NCBI RefSeq assembly: GCF_041027365.1
Contig: NZ_JBFTEH010000011.1
Coordinates: forward strand, 1 to 64,000
Length of the DNA: 64,000 nucleotides
Direction of reading: 5' to 3'
Source: VKMB-3413 sp041027365
GTDB taxonomy: Bacteria; Pseudomonadota; Alphaproteobacteria; Rhizobiales; Rhizobiaceae
This document shows, piece after piece, positions 1 through 9,507 of the stretch (position 1 is the first letter of the stretch; every line of letters begins with the position of its first letter). The position numbers and the translations under genes are program-made. The notes beneath the pieces are model-generated. The model was not told the DNA's origin, made no database searches, and saw nothing but the letters and a program-made list of their open reading frames with translations.

Positions 1-78
1 AATCCGGAAAGGATACCGGTCCAGCAGAGCCGCAGACTTACCGCCGCCCACGCTTCTCTTTCTTCTCTCATATCACAA

Positions 79-90
79 TGTCAAATAACA
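79..90 (-). promoter_or_regulatory. boxA-like antitermination element
   Basis: The minus strand reads TGTTATTTGACA, which matches the E. coli rrn boxA (TGCTCTTTAACA) at 9 of 12 positions. It sits directly downstream of a perfect 7-bp hairpin, the usual boxB-boxA arrangement. Confidence 0.65.
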
Positions 91-108
91 CGCCGACATC
101 AGTCGGCG
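91..108 (-). promoter_or_regulatory. boxB-like hairpin of the rrn leader
   Basis: Perfect inverted repeat CGCCGAC / GTCGGCG with a 4-base loop, abutting the boxA-like element. Its placement fits the boxB hairpin of rRNA leaders. Confidence 0.6.
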
Positions 109-251
109 GTGGGCCAATCACGACTTCCGTCGAAACCACCCTTTTGAAGACCTTGCCGTTGCCGGCGAACTCTTCTGAAACTCAGCGGCTGGGCCAACTC
201 CGGAGCGAGCTGTTTGGCTCGCCGGCGGCGCCCTCGCCGTCGATGAGTGGC

Positions 252-280
252 TTATAGGCCCTGCCCGCTTTCCAAGTCAA
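252..280 (-). promoter_or_regulatory. strong sigma-70 promoter, probably rrn
   Basis: The minus strand shows TTGACT (275-280), exactly 17 bases, then CTATAA (252-257). An A-rich stretch lies just upstream of the -35, where an UP element would sit. This hexamer pair and spacing is what alphaproteobacterial rRNA promoters look like. The transcript would run leftward into the boxB/boxA leader. Confidence 0.75.
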
Positions 281-476
281 CAGCCTTTTTTCGAAAAAGT
301 GCAGTGCAGCGATTTTTTCCGGAATCGGCCTAACCCCTTGAGATCGTTCCTTCCCTCGCGTCATCCGCCCGTCATCCCGGATGAGCGCACTGAATCCGCT
401 GGCCTTTTCGCGCGCTCCCCCGGCGGACGGTTTCCCGGGCGCCGGAAGCGGGAGGCCTGCAGCAGGCGGGCGCGGG

Positions 477-1829
477 TCAGGCCGTGCCCGTCACGGCGAA
501 GTCGTAGACCAGCTTGGCGTTGAGGATGACGATGAGGACGGCGATCGCCCCCGCCAGGACCAGCATCCAGCTGGAGGCGCGATAGGCGCCCATCTTCCGC
601 CGCTCCGCCGAGAACTGGACGAGCGGCACGACCGCGAAGGGCAGCTGCAGCGACAGGACCACCTGGCTCAGCACCAGGAGTTCGCCCGCGCCCTTCGACC
701 CGTAGAGGATGATCCCGGCGGCGGCCGGCACGATCGCGATGCCCCGCGTGACCAGCCGGCGCGCCACCAGCGGTATGCGCATGCGCAGGAAGCCCTGCAT
801 GACGATCTGTCCGGCCATGGTCGCGGTGATGGTGGAGGAGAGGCCGGAGGCGAGCAGCGCGATCGCGAACAGGACCGGCGCGATCGCCGCGCCGAGCAGC
901 GGCTGCAGGAGGCCGTGCGCCTGGCTGATATCCGTGATCGGGCCGGCGCCGCGGTCATGGAAGGCGGCGGCCGCGAGAATCAGGATCGCGCCGTTCACCA
1001 GGAAGGCGAAGGAGAGCGCGATGGTCGAATCGAGCGTCGCGAAGCGGATCGCCGTCCGCCGCCCGGCCTCGTCCTCGCGATAGGCGCGGGTCTGCAGGAT
1101 CCCGGTGTGGAGGTAGAGGTTGTGCGGCATCACCGTCGCCCCGAGGATGCCGAGCGCGAGATAGAGCATCCGGCTGTCGGTGACGATCTCCGGCGTCGGC
1201 AGGAGCCCGTCGAAGATCGCGGCGATCGCCGGCTGCGCCAGGACGAGCTCGCCGACGAAGCAGATCGCGATGACCAGGATCATCGCGGTGACGAAGGCCT
1301 CGATCCAGCGGAAGCCCCGCCCTTGCAGGAAGAGGATCAGGAAGACGTCGAGCGCGGTGACGAGGACGCCCCAGACCAGCGGCAGGCCGAACAGGAGCTG
1401 AAGACCGACGGCGGTGCCGATGACCTCGGCGAGGTCGGTGGCGATGATGGCGATTTCGGCGAGCAGCCACAGGCCGAGGGAGACCGGCTTCGGATAGGCG
1501 TCCCGGCAGGCCTGGGCGAGATCGCGGCCGGTGGCGATGGCGAGCCGCGCGCAGAGTGCCTGCAGGAGGATGGCCATCAGCGAGGACAGGAGGACGGCGG
1601 TGAGCAGCGTATAGCCGAACTCCGATCCGCCGGCGAGCGAGGTCGCCCAGTTGCCGGGGTCCATGTAGCCGACGGCGACGAGGAAGCCGGGACCGAGGAA
1701 GGCGGCGAACCGCTTGAGGACGCTGCCGGATCCGACCGCCACCGACCGGTGGGATTCGCCAAGCGAGGCTTCGCCGGCTTCCGAGCGGAAGCCGAGGCCC
1801 GATCCGGTTCCGTAGCTGTCGTTCTTCAC
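477..1829 (-). CDS. mntH: Nramp-family divalent metal (Mn/Fe) transporter
   Basis: Proton-coupled importer of Mn(II) or Fe(II) in the inner membrane. The protein is about 450 residues, the usual Nramp length, and is made of repeated hydrophobic segments. The two family signatures are present: DPGNWAT near residue 57 (metal-binding helix 1) and MPHNLYLH near residue 234 (helix 6). The first roughly 35 residues are hydrophilic. I prefer the GTG at 1829 because GGGAG lies five bases upstream; a GTG two codons earlier (1835) is possible. It is transcribed toward the rrn promoter. I see no recognised MntR or Mur site upstream. Nramp membership is certain; metal preference is inferred from the family. 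Confidence 0.9.
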   Translation of the reverse strand: MKNDSYGTGSGLGFRSEAGEASLGESHRSVAVGSGSVLKRFAAFLGPGFLVAVGYMDPGNWATSLAGGSEFGYTLLTAVLLSSLMAILLQALCARLAIATGRDLAQACRDAYPKPVSLGLWLLAEIAIIATDLAEVIGTAVGLQLLFGLPLVWGVLVTALDVFLILFLQGRGFRWIEAFVTAMILVIAICFVGELVLAQPAIAAIFDGLLPTPEIVTDSRMLYLALGILGATVMPHNLYLHTGILQTRAYREDEAGRRTAIRFATLDSTIALSFAFLVNGAILILAAAAFHDRGAGPITDISQAHGLLQPLLGAAIAPVLFAIALLASGLSSTITATMAGQIVMQGFLRMRIPLVARRLVTRGIAIVPAAAGIILYGSKGAGELLVLSQVVLSLQLPFAVVPLVQFSAERRKMGAYRASSWMLVLAGAIAVLIVILNAKLVYDFAVTGTA

Positions 1830-1980
1830 CCGCACTCCCGGCGCATGTTTCTCGTCGTAAGCGATACAAGCGGCCGGGCGGATGGTTCCCCCTGCCCCTG
1901 CAGCCGCGCGCGAGGCCGGCGTGCGGATGCCTGGGCGGCGACGGACCTCTCGTCGGTCCGGCGCCGCCCGGATCGTCCGC

Positions 1981-2415
1981 TCAGACGAGCTTGGCGTCGA
2001 GCGTCACGGTGATCGCGCCGAGCGCCTTGGAGACCGGGCAGCCGGCCTTGGCCTTGTTCGCCAGGTCGTCGAACGTCTGCGGATCGACGCCCGGGACCTT
2101 GGCCTCCAGCGTGATGGCGCTCCCCTTGATCTCGAAGCCCTCGGAGACCTGCTCGACATTCACCGCCGCGGTCGCCTTCAGCTCCGTGGCGGGCGTGCCG
2201 TTCTCGGCGAGGAAATGCGAGAGCTGCATGGCGAAGCAGCCGGCATGGGCGGCGGCCAGCAGCTCTTCCGGGTTGGTGCCCGACTTGCCGCTTTCGTCCT
2301 GGAAGCGCGCCTTGAAGGAATAGCCCTGGTCCTTTAACGCGCCGGACTGGGTGGTGATCGCGCCGGTGCCGTCGGCGAGGGCGCCCTTCCAGATGGCGGT
2401 GGCATGCCGTTTCAT
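1981..2415 (-). CDS. OsmC-family peroxiredoxin
   Basis: Thiol peroxidase of the OsmC/Ohr family, 144 residues, expected to reduce organic hydroperoxides in the cytoplasm. Both redox cysteines are visible: C60 in the HAGCF motif and C126 in KAGCPVSK. The N-terminal half resembles OsmC (a WKG...G start followed by GTNPEELLAAAHAGC) more than Ohr. It is monocistronic on the minus strand, with a 229-base divergent intergenic region to xerC. Which hydroperoxide it prefers cannot be told from the sequence. Confidence 0.88.
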   Translation of the reverse strand: MKRHATAIWKGALADGTGAITTQSGALKDQGYSFKARFQDESGKSGTNPEELLAAAHAGCFAMQLSHFLAENGTPATELKATAAVNVEQVSEGFEIKGSAITLEAKVPGVDPQTFDDLANKAKAGCPVSKALGAITVTLDAKLV

Positions 2416-2644
2416 GAAAATCTCCGTCGGTTCGCGTTGGACGGACCGGACCGCGCCCGCCGTTCCCGGCGGCCGGTCCGGACCTTCGCCATCGCATCTA
2501 AGGCGGCAGAGCCATTTCCGAAGGATCTGCGTCGAAACCGCCCGTTCACCCGGCCTTGCGAGAATTCCCGTTCACCGGCAGGAACATGCGCGCACCACCG
2601 CTTCCTGCGGGACGCCGGTCGCGGCGCGCTTGACGGAGAGTTGA

Positions 2645-3610
2645 ATGACTGAGGCCCTGCTCGTTCACGCCGACCGCGCCGTGCTCGACGAGAAGACCGC
2701 CTGGCTCGCGGCGCTGTCGAACGAGCGCGGCGCCAGCGACCATACGATCTCCGCCTATGAGCGCGACCTGCGGCAGTTCCTGACCTTCCTCACCGGCTAT
2801 CACGGCCGCCCCGCCGCGCTCGCCGATCTCGCCGACGTCAAGGCGGCGGAGCTGCGCGCCTTCCTCGCCGCGCGGCGCCGCGACGGCGTCGGCGCGAAAT
2901 CGCTCGGCCGCGGGCTTGCCGGCGTGCGCTCCTTCCTGCGCCATCTCGAGCGCAAGGGCCTCGCCTCCTCCGCCGGCGCGCGGGCGATGCGCGCGCCCAA
3001 GCAGCCGAAGTCGCTGCCGCGGCCGCTCAGCGTCGACGATGCCGTCGAGGTCGCGGAAGAGGCCGGCAGCTTTGCGGTGGAGCCGTGGATCGCGGCGCGC
3101 GACGTGGCGGTGCTGACGCTGCTCTACGGCTGCGGCCTGCGCATCTCCGAGGCGCTGTCCCTGCCCGGCGATGCGCTGACCGATCCGCAGCAGCGGGCGA
3201 TGCCGATCCTCGGCAAGGGCGGCAAGACGCGCATCGTGCCGCTGCTTCCCGCCGTGCTTGAGGCGGTGGCGGACTATCGCCGGCTGTGCCCCTACGCGCT
3301 GGCGGCGGACGAGCCGCTGTTTCGCGGCGCCCGCGGCGGACCGCTGAAGGCGCAGATCGTCCAGCGGAACATGGCCCGCCTGCGCGGCGCGCTCGGCCTG
3401 CCCGAATCGGCGACGCCGCACGCGCTGCGCCACTCCTTTGCGACGCATCTCCTGTCGGCGGGCGGGGATCTCCGGACGATCCAGGACCTGCTCGGCCATG
3501 CCAGCCTGTCGACGACGCAGAACTACACCGCCGTCGATTCCGCCCGGCTGATGTCGGTCTACCAGTCGGCGCATCCGCGCGCGCGGCGGCGGGGCCGCAG
3601 CGCTCCGTGA
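2645..3610 (+). CDS. xerC: tyrosine recombinase XerC
   Basis: Site-specific recombinase that with XerD resolves chromosome dimers at dif. The protein is 321 residues, with an N-terminal SAM-like core-binding domain (about 15-110) and a C-terminal catalytic domain. The catalytic set is complete: R166 (CGLRISE), K191 (GKGGKTR), H259 and R262 (HALRHSFATHLL), H285 (LGHASLSTT) and the nucleophile Y294. The ATG is preceded by GGAGAG. The location near lpd is usual for Rhizobiales XerC. XerD is the alternative; length, N-terminus and context favour XerC. No dif site was recognised nearby. Confidence 0.88.
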   Translation: MTEALLVHADRAVLDEKTAWLAALSNERGASDHTISAYERDLRQFLTFLTGYHGRPAALADLADVKAAELRAFLAARRRDGVGAKSLGRGLAGVRSFLRHLERKGLASSAGARAMRAPKQPKSLPRPLSVDDAVEVAEEAGSFAVEPWIAARDVAVLTLLYGCGLRISEALSLPGDALTDPQQRAMPILGKGGKTRIVPLLPAVLEAVADYRRLCPYALAADEPLFRGARGGPLKAQIVQRNMARLRGALGLPESATPHALRHSFATHLLSAGGDLRTIQDLLGHASLSTTQNYTAVDSARLMSVYQSAHPRARRRGRSAP

Positions 3611-3717
3611 GTCGTCGCCGGTCCGCCACGGCGAAATGCGGGCCAGCCGGTCCGCGTTTCAGGCTTTGGTCGCTTTTCGTCCCTATCTCTCGAAGCGGAC
3701 ACGACAAGGGCACGCCC

Positions 3718-4794
3718 ATGAGCGACATTTTCCACCGCTTCGGCCTCGATCAGCTCGGCAAGATCCTGTTCCGGCTCGGCCTTGCCGTTCCCGGGCTGAT
3801 CCTTGCCTGCCTCCTCGTCGGCCTCGTCGCCGCACGCGCCGAGGACAAGCCCGCCGATGCCACCTGTCACGGAAAGAATCTCGTCGACGCGCTTCGCGCG
3901 GACGGCAAGCTCGCCGGCGTGGAAGCCAAGGCGAAGGCCGTGCCGAACGGCGCCGGCAAGCTCTTCCGCATCGAGAAGGACGGGCTTCCCCCGTCCTACA
4001 TCTTCGGCACCATGCATCTCACCGATCCGCGCGTGCTCACCCTGTCCGGGCCGGCCGAAACCGCCTTCGACAAGGCGAAGACGCTGGTCATCGAGACGAC
4101 GGACGTGCTCGACCAGAAGAAGGCGATGGCGGCCCTGCTGCTGCATCCGGAAATCCTGAACCTTCCGGACGGCAAGACCCTGTCGGATTATCTCGATGCC
4201 AAGGAGAAGGCGGCGGTCGAGGCGGCCCTGAAGAAGCGGGGGATCCCCTTCTCGACGATCCAGACGCTGCAGCCCTGGTTCACCTCGGCGTCCTTCATGC
4301 TGCCGGCCTGCGAAACCGAGCGCAAGCAATCCGGCGAGCCGGTGCTCGACGTCGAACTCGCCAAGCGCGCGAAGGCCGCCGGCAAGCCCGTCGAAGGGTT
4401 GGAGACGGCGGAGGAGCAGCTGTCCGCGCTCGCCGGGATCCCGCTGAAGACGCAGGCCGACAGCCTGGTGGCGACGCTTCAGGTCGAGAACCGCATGCCG
4501 GACATCCTGGAGACGATGATCTCGCTCTATCTGAAGGGCGACATCGCGATGATCATGCCGGCAATCGAGGCCGCAGTGCCGAATGGCGGTCTCATCGTCG
4601 GGACCACGGAAGGCGATGCCGCCTTCGAAGAACGGGTTGTCACCGACCGCAACGTCCGGATGGCCGAGCGCCTGCAGCCGATCCTTTCGAAGGGCGGCGC
4701 CTTCGTCGCCGTCGGCGCGCTGCATCTTCCGGGGGAGAAGGGCGTCGTCGCCTTGCTGCGCAAGGACGGCTGGACGGTCACGCGCGCGGACTGA
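3718..4794 (+). CDS. TraB/GumN-family protein with N-terminal membrane segment
   Basis: Protein of 358 residues. A hydrophobic segment at about residues 15-42 ends in an ARAED signal-peptide-like boundary, so the rest is probably periplasmic. The TraB/GumN signature GTMHL occurs near residue 99, and a matching AVGALHLPGEKG motif near the C-terminus supplies the second half of the presumed metal-binding fold. The family is related to Tiki-type metalloproteases, but its bacterial function is poorly known. The ATG at 3718 is the first start that keeps the leader intact. It lies downstream of xerC with a 107-base gap and need not be co-transcribed. Confidence 0.8.
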   Translation: MSDIFHRFGLDQLGKILFRLGLAVPGLILACLLVGLVAARAEDKPADATCHGKNLVDALRADGKLAGVEAKAKAVPNGAGKLFRIEKDGLPPSYIFGTMHLTDPRVLTLSGPAETAFDKAKTLVIETTDVLDQKKAMAALLLHPEILNLPDGKTLSDYLDAKEKAAVEAALKKRGIPFSTIQTLQPWFTSASFMLPACETERKQSGEPVLDVELAKRAKAAGKPVEGLETAEEQLSALAGIPLKTQADSLVATLQVENRMPDILETMISLYLKGDIAMIMPAIEAAVPNGGLIVGTTEGDAAFEERVVTDRNVRMAERLQPILSKGGAFVAVGALHLPGEKGVVALLRKDGWTVTRAD

Positions 4795-4953
4795 CGGCCG
4801 GGAGCGCACGGTGGGCGACGCCCCGGCCGCCACGGAGCTGCCTGCCCCGCAGCCCACGCAAACGTGACTCCTTCGCGACCTCGCCGTTGCTGTTCACCCT
4901 GCGGAAGGAGGGGTAGCATCGCTGCGTTCGACACACACCGCGGAGCGAATGCC

Positions 4954-5163
4954 ATGAGAGCCATATTCGCAGTGACGACCCTCGGCCTTCTGATCTCCGG
5001 CACCGCCGGCGCGCTGGCCTGCGACTTCCAGCGTACGGCCGGGACCGAGGCGCCGATGACGCCGATCGAGACCGCCCAGACCACGCGGTCGGACCTGCCG
5101 TCGCTTCCGGCGACGGCCGCACCGGCCAAGGCCGAGACGGTGGTGAAGCAAGACAAGGGCTGA
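4954..5163 (+). CDS. small exported protein, 69 residues, unknown function
   Basis: Short reading frame starting MRAIFAVTTL, with a typical signal peptide: a positive N-terminus, a hydrophobic core, then AGALAC. The mature part is Thr/Ala/Pro-rich and ends in KQDKG. The cysteine after ALA could make it a lipoprotein (A-L-A-C resembles a lipobox), but this is not certain. A weak GGAG precedes the ATG. No family is recognised, and it is short enough that coding status rests mainly on the leader peptide and codon pattern. Confidence 0.5.
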   Translation: MRAIFAVTTLGLLISGTAGALACDFQRTAGTEAPMTPIETAQTTRSDLPSLPATAAPAKAETVVKQDKG

Positions 5164-5266
5164 TCCGGCCAGGCCCACGGGCAGATGCGACGATCCCCGG
5201 AGGAAGGCGGAGAGGTCCACGGCCTTCCGCAGCGAGATAGAACGAGGTCCTGCGCAGCCGGATAGC

Positions 5267-5298
5267 AAAAGAGCGCCCTCCCGAAGAGGAGGACGCTC
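5267..5298 (-). terminator. rho-independent terminator after lpd
   Basis: On the minus strand, an 11-bp stem (one mismatch) with a 6-base loop is followed by TTTT. It lies about 50 bases beyond the lpd stop codon. Confidence 0.8.
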
Positions 5299-5349
5299 CC
5301 TGCACGCGGATGCGCCGAGCGGGCCGTCCCGCGGCCCGGCAGGCGGCCG

Positions 5350-6759
<1,410 letters not shown>

Positions 6760-6803
6760 GAGGAAGAAGTCCTGTCAGATTCGGGACGGACCTCTCCGGC
6801 CCG

Positions 6804-7229
6804 TCAGGTAAGGAGGTCGAAGACCATGAGGATCAGCCCGAGGATCGAGCCGACGAAGACGAGGGTTCGGAGCCAGGGGATACCCGCATAATAGACGGGT
6901 GCATAGACCAAACGCGCCAAGAACCACAGCCAGGCGCCCGACAATCCGATCCCGCCGGTCTGGCCGGAGACGACGAGGCCGAGCGTCAGCGCGACGAACA
7001 GCGGATAGGTCTCCATGAAGTTCGACCAGGCCCGCTTCGCACGGCCGGCGAAGACGCCGGAGAGCTGCGGATTGTCGTCGCGCGGACTGACGGCGGTCCT
7101 GAGCCCGAGGTCTGGTGTCGCCGTCAGGATATGGACTGCCAGCATGACGAGGGCGAGAACGACCGACCATCCGAGCAGCCACAGCTCGGTCGGCATGCTG
7201 AGGGCGGCGGCAGGCGTGGTGGTGTCCAT
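6804..7229 (-). CDS. MAPEG-family membrane protein
   Basis: Integral membrane protein of 141 residues with four predicted helices. It belongs to the MAPEG group (eicosanoid/glutathione metabolism relatives), shown by the RAKRAWSNFMETYPLF segment and the LARLVYAPVYYAGIP segment. The bacterial role is unknown; glutathione-linked chemistry is the family theme. I choose the ATG at 7229 because GGAG lies eight bases upstream and the 16 residues before it look untranslated. A MAPEG gene just upstream of lpd in the sucAB-lpd block is a recurrent arrangement in Rhizobiales. Confidence 0.85.
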   Translation of the reverse strand: MDTTTPAAALSMPTELWLLGWSVVLALVMLAVHILTATPDLGLRTAVSPRDDNPQLSGVFAGRAKRAWSNFMETYPLFVALTLGLVVSGQTGGIGLSGAWLWFLARLVYAPVYYAGIPWLRTLVFVGSILGLILMVFDLLT

Positions 7230-7399
7230 CACGGTCACTCCGGTCGGGAAAGACAGGCGCACCCTGCCAGAGAGCATTCCCCAGCGGAATATGTCAAACG
7301 GCAGCGGAGCCGCAGCCGATACGACAGAAAGCCCCTTCGCCCTGTCGCCTTCCCGCCGCGACCCTCAGGCCCCGCAACACGGCCGACGGCAGATGCAGG

Positions 7400-8098
7400 T
7401 CACGGAGCCCGGAACGGTTCGGGGAAGCCGGCCTCCCATTCGAACTCCTTCTCGACGATGCCGAAACTGGTGATCAGCCTCGCCGGCGCACCGGACGAAT
7501 CGTAGGCCCAGTAGCAGGGATAGCTGCCGTCGCCGTCGCCGGTGCGGAAGAAGAAGGCGTTGAGGTCCGTGCTCTTGAACCGGTGTTCCAAGCCCTCGTC
7601 GCTCGCAAAGGCGAGATCGAGGAGATTGACGTCGTCGTCACCCTCCGGATCGTAATTCTCCTCGGCGTAAACGAGATGGGGTTTCGCCGCGGCGTCGCAG
7701 AAGCAGCCGGCCGCCGCCTCCACCGCATAGCTGGCGTCGTAGATGTCGGTTTCCGGTCCCTGTCCCTCACGAAGTGCCAAGGCATGGGAGGCGGGCGGCG
7801 CGTCGGAGATCCGGAGTTCGACGAGCGCGAGGATGAAATGATCCCAGCTGTCGTAGGTGAAACTCTTCTGGTAGGCGTAAACCGGATAGCGGCCGGGCGC
7901 GACGCGCTCTGCGAGCGGAACGAGATCCTTCGTATAGGCGGTGGGGTCGCCGACCAGGATGCGACCGGTCGGCAGTTCGAGCGTGCCGAGCGTCAGCCGG
8001 CGGAGCCCATAGCGAACGAGGGTGCGGTCCGACAGCCGGGGATGGCGCAGCACTCGCCACGCGTAGCCCTCCGGCGGCTCGCGCCCGCGCACCGTCAT
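7400..8098 (-). CDS. DUF4241 domain protein
   Basis: Protein of 232 residues with the features of the DUF4241 family: a GRILVGDP motif near residue 45, a PGRYPVYAYQ strand, a central DASYAVEAAAGCFCD segment, and the C-terminal GDGDGSYPCYWAYD run. No enzymatic activity is established for the family and no signal peptide is visible. Its ATG overlaps the stop of the upstream exported-protein gene by four bases (ATGA), so the two should be translated together. That is the main clue to function: it belongs with the SDR and the exported protein as one unit. Confidence 0.75.
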   Translation of the reverse strand: MTVRGREPPEGYAWRVLRHPRLSDRTLVRYGLRRLTLGTLELPTGRILVGDPTAYTKDLVPLAERVAPGRYPVYAYQKSFTYDSWDHFILALVELRISDAPPASHALALREGQGPETDIYDASYAVEAAAGCFCDAAAKPHLVYAEENYDPEGDDDVNLLDLAFASDEGLEHRFKSTDLNAFFFRTGDGDGSYPCYWAYDSSGAPARLITSFGIVEKEFEWEAGFPEPFRAP

Positions 8099-8601
8099 CC
8101 GAGACCGCCGTCGGGACAGCTTCCCTCGGTCGCCTTGAACGCCCCCGTCGCCGGCTGGAGCTTCGCCTTGACGATCTGCAGCGGCTTGAACGGCGGTGTC
8201 GCCTGCACCGCCGGCTGGACGAGGCGCGTCTCGTAGCAGCCGGAGAACACCGTCTTCTTGCCGTCGGTTGTCGTCGCCTCGACGACGACGGGGAGGTTGG
8301 TGTAGATCGAGCCGGCGGCGCCGTCGTCCATCGGCTTGCCGAACTTCACCCGCACCTTCTTGGTGTTCTCGTAGCCCTTGGCGAAGCTGTCGAAGCTGCC
8401 CTGCCCGGCGCTGTCGGCGAAATAGCTCCAGGCGCGCAGATATTCGTGGCGGTTGACGGCGTTGTAGAGCGATCGGACCAGCGTCACCGCCGTCGAGCGG
8501 TTGTCGAGATACTTCGCGGGACCGGCCGCGGAAGCCGGTGCCGCGGCGGCGAGAACGGTCGCGGCCGACAGGCCCGCGAGGATGCGCTTTGTTTCAATCA
8601 T
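8095..8601 (-). CDS. exported protein of unknown function, 168 residues
   Basis: The start MIETKRILAGL leads into a clear Sec signal peptide ending around APASAAG. The mature domain of about 140 residues begins YLDNRSTAVTLVRSLYNAVNRHEYLRAWSYF, which suggests an NTF2-like or SnoaL-like fold holding a small ligand or oligomer, but no specific family is assigned. It contains two cysteines (SGCYET and GSCPDG). It is sandwiched between the SDR gene and the DUF4241 gene, with ATGA overlaps on both sides, so it is almost certainly in their operon. Confidence 0.7.
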   Translation of the reverse strand: MIETKRILAGLSAATVLAAAAPASAAGPAKYLDNRSTAVTLVRSLYNAVNRHEYLRAWSYFADSAGQGSFDSFAKGYENTKKVRVKFGKPMDDGAAGSIYTNLPVVVEATTTDGKKTVFSGCYETRLVQPAVQATPPFKPLQIVKAKLQPATGAFKATEGSCPDGGLG

Positions 8602-9368
8602 GGCAGGATAGACCTTGCGCCGGAGACATCGAGGATTGCACCTGTTGAATAACTCGCCTCGGGCGACAAAAGCCAGAGGATCGCGCGCGCCACTTCCTCG
8701 GCCGTACCGGCGCGCCGCATCGGCAGGCCCGGGCCCATCTCGGCCACCCGGTCCGGCTGACCGCCGGAGGCATGGATGTCGGTGTCGATGATGCCGGGAC
8801 GCACCGCGCAAACCCGGATGCCCTCGTCGATCACCTCCCTGGCGAGGCCGACGGTAAAGGTGTCGATCGCGCCCTTCGACGCGGCGTAGTCGACATACTG
8901 CCCCGCACCGCCGAGCTTGGCCGCGACGGAGGAGACGTTAACGATGCCGCCGCCCCGGCCGCCGCGCTTGGTCGACATGCGGCGCACCGCCTCACGGGCG
9001 CAGAGGAGGCTGCCGGTGACGTTGACGCGCAGCATCCGCTCGATGCGCGCGGCGCTCATCTCGGCGAGCGGCATGACCTGATCGACGATGCCGGCATTGT
9101 TGACGAGGGCCGTGAGCGTGCCGAACCGGTCGGCCGCTTCGAACAACTCGGCGATATCGGCTTCGAAGCCGACATCGGCGGCCACGGCGATCGCCCTGCG
9201 GCCGGCAGCTTCGATCGTCGCGACGACACCGTCCGCGGCGTCACGGTTCGACGCATAGTTGACGACGACGGCGTAGCCAACGGCGGCCCCCAGGACCGCG
9301 GTCGCGGCACCGATTCCGCGCGAGCCGCCCGTCACGATCATCACCCTGTCGTTCATCGGCCCGCCCAT
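8598..9368 (-). CDS. short-chain dehydrogenase/reductase (classical SDR)
   Basis: NAD(P)-dependent oxidoreductase of 256 residues. Rossmann motif TGGSRGIG at 13-20, NNAG near 90-93, Ser of the SS pair at 146-147, and the catalytic Y161xxxK165 are all present. C-terminal LDVSGAR is typical of the glucose/ribitol dehydrogenase-like branch. The substrate cannot be inferred. A start at the second ATG (9356) is also possible; neither has a strong ribosome-binding site. It heads a chain of three genes joined by ATGA overlaps. An SDR downstream of sucB is common in Rhizobiales. Confidence 0.88.
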   Translation of the reverse strand: MGGPMNDRVMIVTGGSRGIGAATAVLGAAVGYAVVVNYASNRDAADGVVATIEAAGRRAIAVAADVGFEADIAELFEAADRFGTLTALVNNAGIVDQVMPLAEMSAARIERMLRVNVTGSLLCAREAVRRMSTKRGGRGGGIVNVSSVAAKLGGAGQYVDYAASKGAIDTFTVGLAREVIDEGIRVCAVRPGIIDTDIHASGGQPDRVAEMGPGLPMRRAGTAEEVARAILWLLSPEASYSTGAILDVSGARSILP

Positions 9369-9444
9369 CGCTCGACGCCAACTTCAGAACATAACATAAA
9401 CATGGAGCTGCAGACTCCGCAACGTCCTGCGCCTCCGGAAGCGG

Positions 9445-9478
9445 AAAACAAAAAGGCCGCGGACAAAGCCGCGGCCTT
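9445..9478 (-). terminator. rho-independent terminator after odhB
   Basis: On the minus strand the stem AAGGCCGCGG / CCGCGGCCTT is perfect with a 6-base loop, followed by TTTTTGTTTT. It separates the mdh-to-odhB part of the block from the SDR gene downstream. Confidence 0.85.
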
Positions 9479-9507
9479 CTCGGATCATTCCCGGATCGCC
9501 GGCAATG

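Larger units (their letters stand above)
1..250 (-). promoter_or_regulatory. 5' leader of a ribosomal RNA operon; the 16S gene lies left of the window
   Basis: Read on the minus strand, this stretch follows a strong rrn-type promoter and carries a boxB-like hairpin followed directly by a boxA-like antitermination element. An A/G-rich track then runs toward position 1. This order (promoter, boxB, boxA, spacer, 16S) is that of proteobacterial rrn leaders, where boxA recruits the NusB/S10 antitermination complex. No structural rRNA sequence is inside the window, so the identity is inferred from the leader alone. Bases 281-476, between the promoter and the end of the Nramp gene, show nothing I can name beyond an A/T-rich patch just upstream of the -35. 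Confidence 0.7.

Noticed and set aside
381..2012. Open frame of about 540 codons opposite the Nramp gene
   Set aside because: Low-complexity Asp/Arg/Glu composition typical of a shadow frame.
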